Part shown: one piece after another, positions 10,201 through 34,520 of the stretch
How positions within the stretch are numbered: the first letter of the stretch is position 1
Layout of the letters: each line of letters starts with the position of its first letter
Origin: Cololabis saira
Taxonomy: Eukaryota; Chordata; Actinopteri; Beloniformes; Belonidae
Direction of reading: 5' to 3'
DNA length: 64,000 bases
NCBI RefSeq assembly: GCF_033807715.1
Contig: NC_084599.1
Span: forward strand, 11,303,625-11,367,624
Program-made: the position numbers and the translations under genes
The notes under the pieces: generated by a model
What the model saw: only the letters and a program-made list of their open reading frames with translations
What the model was told of the DNA's origin: nothing
Databases searched by the model: none

Positions 10201-11815
10201 GCTGTTCTTCATCTGCACCAGGATCACTCACAGCACCCACCTTTTTAAGAAGTCACCCAGCGACTACTTCTTTCTCGGTACCTTCCTGCTCTATTCACAG
10301 CATCCACGTTTTTCATTAACTCTCCTGGGTTATGGCCTTTTTAACATCCCATGTCTGAATTTAATCCAAACAGAGACCAATATTATCAAGAGTAGACAAA
10401 GGCATGCAGCAGCACAAGAAGAAACATCAATTTTTGTTGTTACTTAGTGCTTTCTTTTGTACTTGAAGAAACAGTGGTGCTTTTGATCGGTCTATTTGTT
10501 TCTCACCAGGTGCGTCGGATAAGGCCTTCATCGATCCAGTTGTGTGGCTAACAGCTTTTCTGACTGCCTGGACAGCTGTTTTGCCCTCATTCACTGGCCA
10601 TGCCTTCAGTGTCATTCTCAAAGTCCATGACAAACACAAGGTGAGACATCTGTGTGTATTTCTGTTTGTAAAAACACAAAGGACAAAGATTTTCAGAGTG
10701 AATGGAGACCAAAAGAATAAACAAAGCACCAAAGGCTAAAGCTAAGATTGTGGATATTTTGTACTCCTCTGGACTTTAAATTAATGGAAACAATTGAATT
10801 TGCTGACGTAAGAAACTCTTACAAGGGTTTGGGTCACCGGACCACAGGCCTCCCTTCTCCTCTTTTGCTTTCCACTGTCATCTGCAATATCTAATAAAGA
10901 CATTCAAAAAATAAGTCAGTATATCCTATAGCAGGGGTTGACAACCCAAAATGTTGAAAGAGCCATATTGGACCAAAAACACAAAAAACTAATATGTCTG
11001 GAGCCGCAAAAAAATGAAAAGTCTTGTATAAGAATGAAGGGAAATGGCGAAGGGCGAAATGTCGAGGAAAAAAAGTCGAAATGTCGAGATTAATGCTGAA
11101 GTAAAATCTCGAGAAAAAAGTCGAAATGTTGAGAAAAAAGTCGAAATGTCGAGAAAAAAGTCGGAATGGCGAGATTAAAAAGGAAAGGAAAAGGAAGAAA
11201 AAAAGAGAAAAAAGAAGAAAAAAAGAAGAAAATAGGAAAAAAGAGGCCAAACATTTTTGAAAAAGCTCCAGGAGCCACTAGGGCGGCGCTAAAGAGCCAC
11301 ATACGGCTCTAGAGCCGCGGGTTGCCGACCCCTGTCCTATAGTATACCGTATATATCGTCCATACCTAATGATCTTGAAAGTACCATTAAACACACAGAT
11401 GTAATCATTTTTTTACACTTACTCAGCCTGTTAATATACCTATTTTTTAGACAAGTAATTTGATGTTCTTAAAAAAGAGCCTGCGCTCTCGTGTATCTAT
11501 CTTCAGGGTTATCATATGAAATTGTGTAGTTATTTTTTGTTATTTGATATTATAATAAAGAAAATACTAATCTGAGTGTGGTAGGTCGCTGATGTCACTC
11601 CCTCTGTGATGCAGGTCCACAGCACAGCCCCTCCCCCAGTGGAGCTCAAGTCAAACTTCAGAAGAGGGTCGTCTCTCCGCCGGTCCTCTTATGCCGTCTC
11701 TCAGAGAGCCGGGCCTGGACGCCTCGTCACCTCAGCATCCTGGATCCGCATCACAGCGCAGCCGGGGGATGAGGTGACTTCAAGTGGCCACCCCACTGAC
11801 CCACAAGGCCAATAA
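1152..11815 (+). CDS. atp8b3: ATP8B-class P4-ATPase (phospholipid flippase), 5'-partial, 18 exons
   Basis: P4-ATPases of this class flip phospholipids from the outer to the cytoplasmic leaflet, usually with a CDC50/TMEM30 subunit. Exons (all GT-AG, phases agree): 1152-1240, 1316-1509, 1629-1837, 2914-2945, 3096-3252, 3528-3716, 3880-3992, 4971-5138, 5442-5553, 5687-5762, 5846-5969, 7672-7858, 7952-8175, 8270-8353, 8435-8659, 10139-10277, 10510-10640, 11615-11815. They join to 2 leading bases, 883 codons and TAA. Visible marks are PISL in M4, [27 protein letters not shown] and six C-terminal membrane segments. Family members have roughly 1,200-1,300 residues, so about 350-400 N-terminal residues (M1, M2, most of the actuator domain) lie upstream. 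No stop or frameshift interrupts the exons. The atp8b3 call rests on the 'DVSAE.SL..PELY..GQK' segment, the RRSSYA tail motif and onecut3 next door. Another atp8b paralogue is possible. Confidence 0.9.
1316..1509 (+). CDS. atp8b3: atp8b3 exon: M3, lumenal loop and M4 with PISL
   Basis: Encodes two hydrophobic helices: M3 ('[18 protein letters not shown]') and M4, which ends in '[10 protein letters not shown]'. PISL replaces the PEGL of ion pumps and is typical of lipid flippases. The last codon (Ser) is split with the next exon at 1629. Confidence 0.9.
1629..1837 (+). CDS. atp8b3: atp8b3 exon: catalytic phosphorylation site DKTGTLTQ
   Basis: Encodes '[19 protein letters not shown]'. The aspartate codon at 1768-1770 is the residue that is transiently phosphorylated in the P-type ATPase cycle. 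The upstream '[12 protein letters not shown]' is standard for ATP8B proteins. The exon ends one base into a Gly codon. Confidence 0.93.
2914..2945 (+). CDS. atp8b3: atp8b3 32-bp small exon
   Basis: A short exon (AG before 2914, GTACTA after 2945) encoding [10 protein letters not shown]. It is needed to keep phase between the exons ending at 1837 and starting at 3096. It falls in the variable segment after the phosphorylation site, where sequence does not help, so the call rests on splice sites and frame. Confidence 0.65.
3096..3252 (+). CDS. atp8b3: atp8b3 exon: start of nucleotide-binding domain
   Basis: Encodes '[12 protein letters not shown]' followed by '[17 protein letters not shown]'. 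The latter matches the conserved F-x-x-x-L-A-x-C-H-T-V-M segment of ATP8B nucleotide-binding domains. Ends one base into a Glu codon. Confidence 0.88.
3528..3716 (+). CDS. atp8b3: atp8b3 exon: nucleotide-binding domain, AASPDE motif
   Basis: Encodes '[19 protein letters not shown]', then 'ISVSELG' and '[13 protein letters not shown]'. These are hallmark blocks of the P4-ATPase nucleotide-binding domain. Confidence 0.92.
3880..3992 (+). CDS. atp8b3: atp8b3 exon: KGAD ATP-binding motif
   Basis: Encodes '[19 protein letters not shown]'. The KGAD lysine contacts ATP in P-type ATPases. Ends on a whole codon before GTAGAC. Confidence 0.92.
4195..4944. mobile_element. hAT-type MITE, copy 1, 8-bp target duplication ACCACATT
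   Basis: A 750-bp non-autonomous element in a flippase intron. The ends are inverted repeats: CAGTACTGGAGTTG at the left, and the complement of CAGTACTCGAGTTG at the right. It is flanked by identical 8-bp duplications at 4187-4194 and 4945-4952, the size made by hAT transposases. Inside the ends are several short inverted GGGGGATG / CATCCCCCC blocks. The core folds back on itself: arms 4392-4451 and 4493-4552 are nearly complementary over 60 bp. No coding capacity. Two relatives lie at 48332-49091 and 54111-56229. Confidence 0.88.
4971..5138 (+). CDS. atp8b3: atp8b3 exon: end of nucleotide-binding domain
   Basis: 56 whole codons, including '[18 protein letters not shown]' and '[20 protein letters not shown]', matching the ETLRTLC ... 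EEIEKDL region of ATP8B paralogues. The acceptor lies 26 bp after the end of the hAT-type MITE at 4195-4944. Confidence 0.92.
5442..5553 (+). CDS. atp8b3: atp8b3 exon: P-domain TGDK motif
   Basis: Encodes '[19 protein letters not shown]' and ends in 'VWVLTGDKK'. The TGDK motif belongs to the phosphorylation-domain active site. Confidence 0.93.
5687..5762 (+). CDS. atp8b3: atp8b3 exon: P domain, [10 protein letters not shown]
   Basis: Completes the Glu codon left open at 5553 and encodes '[20 protein letters not shown]', continuing TGDKKETA...IG(Y/F)AC of the family. Ends two bases into an Arg codon. Confidence 0.9.
5846..5969 (+). CDS. atp8b3: atp8b3 exon: variable loop of the P domain
   Basis: Encodes a basic, poorly conserved stretch ('[18 protein letters not shown]') ending in 'SVVLTGPEL', which resembles the conserved 'LxIxGxxL' strand. 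Splice sites and phase agree with the neighbours. Confidence 0.82.
5970..7671 (+). other. flippase intron, 1.7 kb, AT-rich
   Basis: No coding exon was recognised here. A perfect 9-bp inverted repeat separated by 6 bp lies at 6747-6770. The middle (6500-6960) is strongly AT-rich. Both flanking exons are in phase 0, so a skipped in-frame exon would not disturb the model. Confidence 0.6.
7672..7858 (+). CDS. atp8b3: atp8b3 exon: P-domain hinge GDGANDVNM
   Basis: Encodes '[19 protein letters not shown]' and '[12 protein letters not shown]'. GDGxNDxxM binds Mg2+ in the P domain and is near-invariant. Ends one base into a Thr codon. Confidence 0.95.
7952..8175 (+). CDS. atp8b3: atp8b3 exon: end of P domain and M5
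   Basis: Encodes '[20 protein letters not shown]', '[15 protein letters not shown]' and a hydrophobic M5 ending in 'FNGFSAQ'. These are very typical of ATP8B proteins. Confidence 0.95.
8270..8353 (+). CDS. atp8b3: atp8b3 exon: M6
   Basis: 28 whole codons forming membrane helix M6 ('[19 protein letters not shown]'), equivalent to 'YEDWFITLYNVLYTSLPV' in paralogues. Confidence 0.92.
8435..8659 (+). CDS. atp8b3: atp8b3 exon: loop, M7 and start of M8
   Basis: Starts '[19 protein letters not shown]', the closest visible link to mammalian ATP8B3. It continues into M7 and into M8 ('[19 protein letters not shown]'). Confidence 0.93.
9327..10092. mobile_element. hAT-type non-autonomous element, target duplication CATTTGTG
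   Basis: A 766-bp AT-rich element in the intron before the M9 exon. The termini are inverted: CAGAGGTGGGTAG at the left, and the complement of CAGAGCTGGGTAG at the right. Perfect 8-bp direct repeats CATTTGTG lie at 9319-9326 and 10093-10100. The subterminal part is made of repeated 'ACTTGAGTA / TTACTTTTACT' blocks, a very common fish repeat. No transposase remains. A (TTTTA)-rich low-complexity core lies at 9715-9860. Confidence 0.9.
10139..10277 (+). CDS. atp8b3: atp8b3 exon: M8 end and M9
   Basis: Encodes '[20 protein letters not shown]', equivalent to the YWT-F-N segment and M9 in ATP8B proteins. The acceptor lies 46 bp downstream of the hAT-type element ending at 10092. Confidence 0.9.
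10510..10640 (+). CDS. atp8b3: atp8b3 exon: M10
   Basis: Completes a Gly codon and encodes '[20 protein letters not shown]', the last membrane helix, then a short cytosolic 'KVHDKHK'. Confidence 0.9.
10932..11334. mobile_element. hAT-type MITE, target duplication TCCTATAG
   Basis: A 403-bp element in the last flippase intron. The ends are CAGGGGTTGACAACCC and the complement of CAGGGGTCGGCAACCC, flanked by perfect 8-bp repeats TCCTATAG at 10924-10931 and 11335-11342. The core has a purine-rich run and several degenerate copies of a 'GTCGAAATGTCGAGAAAAAA' unit of about 20 bp (11055-11165), i.e. an internal minisatellite. No coding capacity. Confidence 0.9.
11615..11815 (+). CDS. atp8b3: atp8b3 terminal exon: cytosolic tail and stop
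   Basis: Encodes a basic, Ser-rich cytosolic tail containing '[18 protein letters not shown]', like the RRSSYAFSHREGY motif in mammalian ATP8B tails, and ends at TAA 11813-11815. The tail after that motif is short and not conserved. Confidence 0.85.
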   Translation, partial: VHSTAPPPVELKSNFRRGSSLRRSSYAVSQRAGPGRLVTSASWIRITAQPGDEVTSSGHPTDPQGQ

Positions 11816-12118
11816 TGATGTGTCATATAGTAAACATTCATGCATGAATAATGACTGGAGTTCTGGAAAATATGTGTTCTTACTCATCTTTACTGCAACG
11901 TCAAATTAAAATGTAAGTTTTCTGTATCATGAGCAGGACACTATTTTTAAATTACATACATTATATCATATAAAACATATTCTAGGCACCATAAATCTTG
12001 TTGACTATCTTTAAAATAACTGTCTATATCTGTATGAATGCTGCTGCTCTTTGTTATGTGAGTCTGAGGTCGTAAAAATGTACATTTCCATCTGATGTTG
12101 AAACATTGAATCAAATGC

Positions 12119-12124
12119 AATAAA
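12119..12124 (+). terminator. candidate poly(A) signal AATAAA of atp8b3
   Basis: A canonical AATAAA about 300 bp after the flippase stop. A GT/T-rich stretch (12136-12165) follows as a possible downstream element. No better signal is seen closer to the stop. Confidence 0.5.
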
Positions 12125-12154
12125 AAAACAGCTCTGCTTTGTTTTACAATTGTT

Positions 12155-12172
12155 TTTATTTGTTAATTTATT
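12155..12172 (-). terminator. candidate distal poly(A) signals of onecut3 (minus strand)
   Basis: Two TTTATT hexamers on the + strand (12155-12160 and 12167-12172) read AATAAA on the minus strand. If used, the onecut3 3' UTR would be about 7.1 kb and end within 40 bp of the atp8b3 signal. Long 3' UTRs are known in ONECUT genes. Nearer TTTATT sites also exist (around 17048), so this is only a candidate. Confidence 0.3.
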
Positions 12173-15100
12173 TCAAAACACGCAATTTACCCATATTATC
12201 CTTTAAAGTTTTTATTTTTCTGTTACAGTTATTACTCAGATTTTTTTCCTTCTCAAGAGTCTCAACTAGAGTGAAACTAAAAGTCCTCCACAGGCTCTCC
12301 GGCTTCTGCAGTGGGAGGAGGGGAGAGAGGCTTTCTGATCAGACACGAGTGGGTTTGTCTCCCGTTTCTATGTGGGTGGAGGTGTGTTTGTGTATATGAA
12401 AAGAGTTGCACCAGTCTACGTGTATGTATACTTGTGTGTTTAAGTGCAAGACGTGGAATGTCCTCACAGCTGGTAAATGACAGGACCCGTAGAGCAGCCC
12501 AGAGAGCTGAACATTGTCTTCTAGGTTTGGCAGCCAGATTGTCATACCTCTGTCTGATTTCATCTTTGGTTTCAGCAAACACTCTCAAAAAGGCAGACTC
12601 ACCCTCTCCAGCATGTGCCTGTGTCTGTTTGTGTGTCTTCCTGTCTGTCCAAGTGCAATATAAGCCACCATCTCCAGACGACTTTGTAAACTTGAGTAAG
12701 TACAATGTGAGTGTCTTTGCATTGATTGTGGCCCTTCCTTGGCGCTGGGGACAAAGACAGTCAAACATTGAAGGAGACTGAAGGAGCCATGAGCAGGGTA
12801 GGATCAGCTTGCAAATGCCAGCATGGACTCCATTTTAACGTCAGTGGCAGTTTGGGGTATTCTTGTAAAGATGTGTGACATCAGTGTGGTGAAACATTGG
12901 GTACTGTAGTGCTCTTCTTCTCTCCCCGGCCGCTCTCCACTGAACAGAGGGGCCGGGGCTGCTCCGCCCTCATTTGGCTCATGGGATGAGTGGGACAAAA
13001 GGAGGTGTAGGTGGTAAAAGTGTGAATATCTAAATGTGGAGGGGTGTGGAAAGGGTGGGGGGGGGGGGGGGGGGGGGGGTTGAGGGTTATACACTCTGAC
13101 CCAGCAGCAACGATTAAGATTGGGGGGGTCAGGTGTTTGCATAGTTCTCTGTGCAAAAGCCACCAACCGGAGCCATTTTTATTCCTCGCGGCTGGTTACA
13201 TCGTCATTAGATCAGCAGGAAATTGTGGTGAGTGATTGGAAACATGATCTTTGCACCAAAGCGCTGTTTTTTTCTTTTCTTTTTTTTTTTTTAATTCTCC
13301 AGCAGAGTGGCGGGGAGTGATGCAGAGTGAGATGCTATGGTTGAAGGTGTGAATTTGAAGGAGTTGTGATTGGGAGACGTGGTTGTGATGGGATGATGAT
13401 GGGATAGGTGTGTCTGGGTGAACTGGGGCGGTGGGGCAGTCCTTTGGCAGTTGCGCACTACAGCTTGTCTAAATTCAGAGAGCCTCTTTTCCCATGATTT
13501 TGTTCTTCCATACCCCCCCTTCTTCCTCCCCACTGGCCTGCCCTCTCTCAACCTTTTTTCTTGTTTTGAAACTGATTGTCTTCTACCATCACAAAGACAC
13601 TTGGTTCTGATTGATTAACAGGTAACAGAAGAGGGAGAGCACAGTGTGACTGGGGGTGTCTAGATCAGCCCCACTGGCAGCCTATTCAATCCAACGGTGA
13701 AATGACACACACACATATGCTGTTTGACAGTAAATGTCGACAACATTTCAGGTTGGACAGCCAGATGCCACATGGTGCTGCGGTTGGTTGGTTTGGTTGG
13801 TCAGTCAGTCAATAAGAAATGGTTTCAATTTTTTTGCATGACAAATATTGTAACCCATAGTAAAGAAACATAAAGTAGAAAACACTGTCTTCCACATTTG
13901 TACAAATGAACACATATACACCAATAGAAGAAAAAAGCATGTAGACAGACACACGGGTATATTCAAGGCCACTCGGATCTGTGTGTGTCCTTCTGATTAA
14001 CTCCAAGTAAACAGCCCGTTTTTGGAAAAGCAGGACACACCTCTCAGGACCCGAGTATGGACCACAAGCTGAGGAATGAAGACTGAATGCTATTGATTGG
14101 GAGGAGAGGAGTTTGACCTCCCCCAGCACACACTGCCCCCTACTGTCTGGATTTATATACATCAAAGAAACATGGGGAAAGGGGGGAAGGGTTGTAACAA
14201 CACATGCACACAACCAGTGAATCCAACAGTGACGGAAATTCTAAAAACAAGGACCCCTCCAACGCTTAAAACCCAAATCCTCCCACCCCCCCCCCCCCCC
14301 TTTTTTTGTTGTTGTTGTTAATTATTTTCATAACCAAAATATCCCCCACCCCTTCTCCACCCACCCCCGAGTCTTTCCATCCTCCTCCTCTCCCCACAAA
14401 GTCACAGGTCATTCCTGTTGGTTTCTATACAGTTATACAATATCCATGCACAAAAGAAAAAAAAAAAAGTGCACCTTCTTCTCGATCGGAGGTGCCGGTC
14501 TTTAATATTCTAAGAACATCAGGAGCACTTGAACACACCCAGGAACCTTCAAAAGTAACTGTTAACCTTTTTTTTTTTCTTCAGAGAAAAGACAACTTAA
14601 AGGCAGAAGAAAGCTAACAATGACTACAAGGTTATTCCTCACTTTGGTTTGTCATCAAAATTGTTATTATTGAGCCCAAATTATAGTTGCACCATTTATT
14701 TCTATAAATATTTTTTGTTGGTTTTTCACTGAATGCAGTCGCATGTGAGAGAGCTTTGAATTAAACATCTAAAGCCCAAACTCTCTCTGTTCTGACTTTC
14801 GCTTCTGTCTCTTCTTTTCTCGTCTAACCCTCCACAGAAACATTCACAATGTCTTTTCCTTTATGAAAACAGTAAGTACATGCCGTAGCAAAAACAAACA
14901 GGAGAACGTACGAGAAAAATAAGCAAACAAATAAAAGGAATTTAACAGTATAAAGCTTCAAGTCACAAGTTCCAAAACTAACTATCATAGTATCATAGTT
15001 TCATAATCATCGTTATCATTAGCAGTATTATTTTCAGTTTAAATTACATAAAGTTTACATGAAAGGTTTTTGAGGTATTTCAGAATTAATTGTCAACACA

Positions 15101-17818
15101 TGCCTACCGAGTCTTTGCACTAGCCAGGGGGAACGACTGACTGGACAGACGAGGCGGAGGGAGGGGAGAGTTTGTGTCTTTAAGCTGTCAGCGAGTCTTC
15201 CACACGGTTCTCGTGTGGACTCTGTGCTTCCACGCCATGGACACAGAGAAAGAGACGTTAAGTGGTGGAGATTTTTACTACTGCTGCCCCCGTGAGTGCT
15301 TAAAGCCACAGCCTTTTTTCCCTCCTCTTTCTCTGTTACACAAAAATATCTCTGTTGTGAGGAAGGTAAAACGACTGCGAGAATAAGCACACCAGGCAGA
15401 GAGGAAAAGAAAGAAAGTAAAAAAAAAACAAAACAAAGGCTGTGATTTATCAGAAGATCAACGATACAGTAACAAAGGATGACAAATTAAGGAAGAACAT
15501 GTCATTTTGCTTCAAATAAATAGTGTATAGAAAATGTTTTATAGACTTTCTACATGATAAAGTGCTTGTATTCTAGTGTATCAAGATGGAAAGTCAATAT
15601 GGGCGAAAATGCTGACACAGCCCCCACTCTGTGTCCCTCTCTTTGCTCCATCCCCCTCTTCTGTCCATCCAATTATGCATTGTCAGTGTGAGTGCATGTT
15701 CGTAAATGGGTATGCAGCTATAAGCATGCATCTGCATGATTGTGTGTGTTTATGTGTGTGACCAGTGCAGTCCCACCCGTGGTTGAAGGGAAAAGGCACT
15801 CAACTCTGTCTGCAAGGCAGCCACCTCCTCTTGTGTGGCACGATGCAGTCTGACTGCGCTGTTTAGTATGAATGAAAGGAGTGTGGATGCGTGTGTGCGT
15901 GTATGTGTGTGTATATAACCAGCCGTGTGTGGTGTGTGTGTGTGTGTCTGTAACAGTTCTGTGGTAGAGAAGGGGAGATTTTTGTTTGGGTTTGTGTCCC
16001 CCCTAGGCAGTTTTGCGACTGGTAGGCTGCAGTATCTTTGGTATTAGTGGCGGTTTCACAAACCACTCAGCTTAGTGAGGTAGCCACACTGGTTCTCACT
16101 ACAAACAAATGTCATTTTGTCAGCTTAATACCTAGAGCTGAATCTAGCTATTCACCTATGCTCTCTGAAGTGTGTACCACAAGTCAAATTAGGCTCCTCT
16201 TCCTCTGGCGACGTTACCTCGCTGCTCACAGCAGCGTGAAGTTAGTCAGGGCCTCCCGATCAACTCCTCTACAATGACCATTTCTTATCTAATCTGCACC
16301 GCTAATCTGACTACATTGTTGGAAATGCTACAGTTGCATCTTAAGACCATACAGATAACTATTGAATCCCCAGCTGCAACCCCCACCCCTCCCTCCAAAT
16401 AAAACGTACCGAGTCAGCCAGGACGTTTGGAGGTCATGTTTTGTCCCCCTGTCGTTTTGTCCAGTCCCTGGAGCGCAACGTAAAGAGGGCTGAGAGGACC
16501 ACAGTTCTGACACGAAATGCCAAAAGAGAGAAAGCGTCCGTCGTATATTCTTCTCCTCAGCAGTTTCCTGCTCGTCTCTTTTCCCTCTTTTTCCGTTGTA
16601 AATGTCTCCTTCAAGTCTGGACTCACACAGAATGCAAAAAAATATGTCCATCGTCGACCTCGGTCCCTGCATCCTTCTTTTCCTTTTAAAAAGTCCTTCC
16701 TTTTTTTGTTTTTGATTTATCAACAAGGTGCCTTACTTATGCACGACAGAGCACAACAGTAACAAGAAATAGAAACTTTGTGTCTATGGTACTAATTAAA
16801 TACCCGCATCAATATAGAGAGGAAGGAGTGAGGGGACAATGGGGTACGGGGGACTGAGGAGGTAGAGAACCAAAGATAGGATGAAAGATTTTCCTTTCCT
16901 TCAAAATGTGTCCAGTAATGTTAGAGACATTTTCTGCTGTACCTGTAACACAAGCTTTGTGTCTTGTATTGTTGCCATTTGAGGTGTGGTTATTGTACGC
17001 CTTAAAATCTGATTCTTTTTTCATTTTTTTTACTAAAAAATTATATTTTATTTCAGTTAAAAGCTGATTGTTGGTTTCTATGGCACACACTGCCCGTCAT
17101 CAGTGGGGCGCACTGTAGCCGTGTGTTAACCCTAGTACCACATTCTCTGACTCACGTTAAGGCAGTAAGCATTGGCACTAATTGTAACATTTGAACAGCT
17201 GAATGTGGTGGTTAGCTCCTAACCCTCATGTGGGAATGACCAAAAGGTTTCGCTTTGAGTCACATCTGTTCAGAACATCGGTTTTTGCAAACAGGTGAAA
17301 CGGATGAAAAATGATTCGCCAAAATCTGAAGCCTCCCAAAGTGATCTAAATTAAACTTGGGGTGCACATCACCTGTGTCCGTCTCGACTTTCTGTCACAT
17401 TTAACTCTGTTGTACCTTCCGCTCCCCTTTTGTGTAATTTTATTTTCGAATAATTGTATATTATTGTCCAATTTGGGTATCTGGATTGCCTTAATAAATC
17501 CCTGCCTTCTCTAAATCCCTGCATTTTCTGCGTTCATCTTGACCCTCCCCCTCCTCCAGCTTCACCAGAGCTGGTTGGATGAGGAACAACAATAGGATAA
17601 TGGTTAGTTATTGATCTGCCTTCAAAGAGCTGCGAGGGCCTGAATGTGTTGTGCCATGACTTCTCCTCAGCATCTAGTGGCTCTTTCCTCCCTCTCTTCT
17701 GCTCTGAACGCCGTTGCTCTGCTGGCTATGGGGTCTCTGCTGTCGACAGCGGGGGGCACTGTTGTTCTGCTATTGCGAGCAGGACCATGAGGAGGAGTGT
17801 GCTGCTGCTGCTGCTGCA

Positions 17819-17889
<71 letters not shown>

Positions 17890-17890
17890 A

Positions 17891-17988
<98 letters not shown>

Positions 17989-17989
17989 A

Positions 17990-18037
<48 letters not shown>

Positions 18038-19275
18038 GCTGCTGCTGCTGCCGCTGCTGCTGCTGCCGCTGCTGCTGCTGCTGCTGCTGCCGCTGCTGCT
18101 GATGTAGTGAGGCCTTTGTGCCCCCATCTCCACCGGGTTCCGTGTGCTCCTCTTACACTCTGCTTTTCATATGCAGCTGTAATGTAGTTGGCTGGATCCC
18201 CAAGCGTGTTGTTGTCATCGTTTGGTTCACAGTTATTGATTAGAGGAAAGGCTCCCAGCAGAACAAAGAGCATGTCCAGACGTCTCATCCACCTCTCCTG
18301 GTGGTCAGAGAAAACCGGACTCTGGGCTCAGGCTAAAGAGTAACAACGACACGTCTCCCTACAGGCCTCTGACATCTGTGCAAAAATATAACCTGGGCCT
18401 GGAAGACCTGAGTATCTCCTGCCGAGCGTCTTTAGTTTCACCTTCAGGAGGGGGTCAAGGGCCCACTCTCGCTGTCTGCATCGATTCATTTTTCAATTCA
18501 TTAGTTTGCTGTATGATCAGGCTGAGCTGCTCTCTGAAATGGCTGGCCATCAGGGAATACCTTTGGTCGAGGAATGAAGGAGACTATTGAAGGAGGGGGA
18601 AGGTGGAGGCGGAGAATTGGAAAGCCTTGTTGTTGTTGTTTTGGTTTTTTTTTTTTTTCTTCATAGGCTGTGTTGTTTTCTTTAAGACGGCCTTGTGTGT
18701 GCAGGACGGGGCTCTGATAATAAGGCTATGTGCTGTTGTCTTGTCAGATTTATTGCCGTTCTTTCGCCCTTGTTGCTTCCATGTGCTGGCGTAGAGGAGA
18801 TGTAAGTATAAGGAGACAGACACAAAGGAGGTGAGTTGACGAAAGAAAATAAAGCAGTGATGGTGGCTACTTGGGTAGTTGAAGAAGGAGGCCGGCAAAA
18901 TGTACCGTCCAAGAAAAAAGATCAAATCTTTGGTGTTTCTTTGCTTCATCAGATGCCATAAAATAATTTTCTTTCCACAAAAAAAAAAAAAAAAAAGAAA
19001 AGACAAAATCAATGATTGTCCCTTTGTGAGTAATGGACCTGACTGCACACTTCACCTCTTATATTATGCTTCTTTCATGTGTGAGCTAGAGATTTTGACT
19101 GATTTTTAAAAAAAACAAGGGTGATTGCATGGCACAAAGGATTTTTCAGGCAGAGGACACATTCAGATGGTCCAGGCTGGAAAGGGTTGTTATAGACAGG
19201 TTTTCACAGCCAATTTCCTGTGTTGCCTGTTGTTCCAACCTGGCTCCCCAGCCCTGTGAAGGCCTCCTCCTCCTC
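12173..19275 (-). other. onecut3 3' UTR / 3' flank, non-coding
   Basis: No coding exon is seen between the two convergent genes. The stretch includes a G-run (13058-13079), a C-run (14285-14300), short CA/GT tracts (15880-15950) and the 300-bp CTG tract at 17802-18101. Part or all of it may be transcribed as the onecut3 3' UTR, since ONECUT genes have long ones. The extent cannot be read from sequence alone. Confidence 0.45.
17802..18101. repeat. CTG/CAG trinucleotide tract, exactly 100 triplets
   Basis: On the + strand 93 CTG triplets are interrupted by CAG at 17817, 17889 and 17988 and by CCG at 18036, 18051, 18066 and 18090. The longest uninterrupted run is 32 CTG (17892-17987). On the onecut3 sense strand the repeat is (CAG)n, about 1.2 kb after the stop codon. 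Open frames through it on both strands (poly-Leu, -Ala, -Cys, -Ser) are by-products of the repeat. Confidence 0.97.
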
Positions 19276-34085
<14,810 letters not shown>

Positions 34086-34520
34086 CGTTGAAAAGGATCT
34101 TTATTTCCTCCCCTCTCTCCACTCTCGCTTCTCTCCCTCTCCCAATGTCGCTCTGTCTCGCACTCCTTTCCAATAAATTTTCAACGATTTCAAAGCCAAG
34201 CCATTGATTGTAGTTGCCTCTCTGCAGTCAATCCAGCATGGTTTTAGGAGGTCGGATCCCGGCCGCCACACTGAACTGTGCTGCAAAACCTCTGTGGCTC
34301 GCTGCGTGGAGGTGTCTGCGCCTGCTGCCTGGGCTTCTCTCTCTCTGCTCAGCACCTTCTCCTGCACCCAACGCGCTGCTCGGCTGGCTGTGTGTATATT
34401 GACGCGCCCGAGCTCCTGTTAAGTTGAGAGCGCGCCGGTGCGCATGTGCGCGCCCACGCGGTGTATCCTCGCTCTCGCGCGCCCTGTCTGGGGGCCAATC
34501 TGACGTCACAGGTCCCCAGA
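34086..34520 (-). promoter_or_regulatory. onecut3 5' UTR and CpG-rich promoter with CCAAT and CRE
   Basis: Upstream of the ATG the sequence becomes rich in CG, with many CGCG runs (34395-34490), as in CpG-island promoters. A CCAAT box on the + strand (34495-34499) lies one base from a full cAMP-response palindrome TGACGTCA (34501-34508), followed by AT-rich intergenic DNA. No clear TATA box is seen. The transcription start is likely between about 34,200 and 34,470, but cannot be fixed. Confidence 0.55.

Noticed and set aside
12277..13166. Frames of 80-163 codons downstream of atp8b3, including a Pro-rich one
   Set aside because: No family resemblance or splice support. The Pro run comes from a G/C homopolymer.
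17646..18288. Open frames of poly-Leu, poly-Ala, poly-Cys and poly-Ser on both strands
   Set aside because: They are all readings of the CTG/CAG tract. A repeat without stops gives open frames in every phase.
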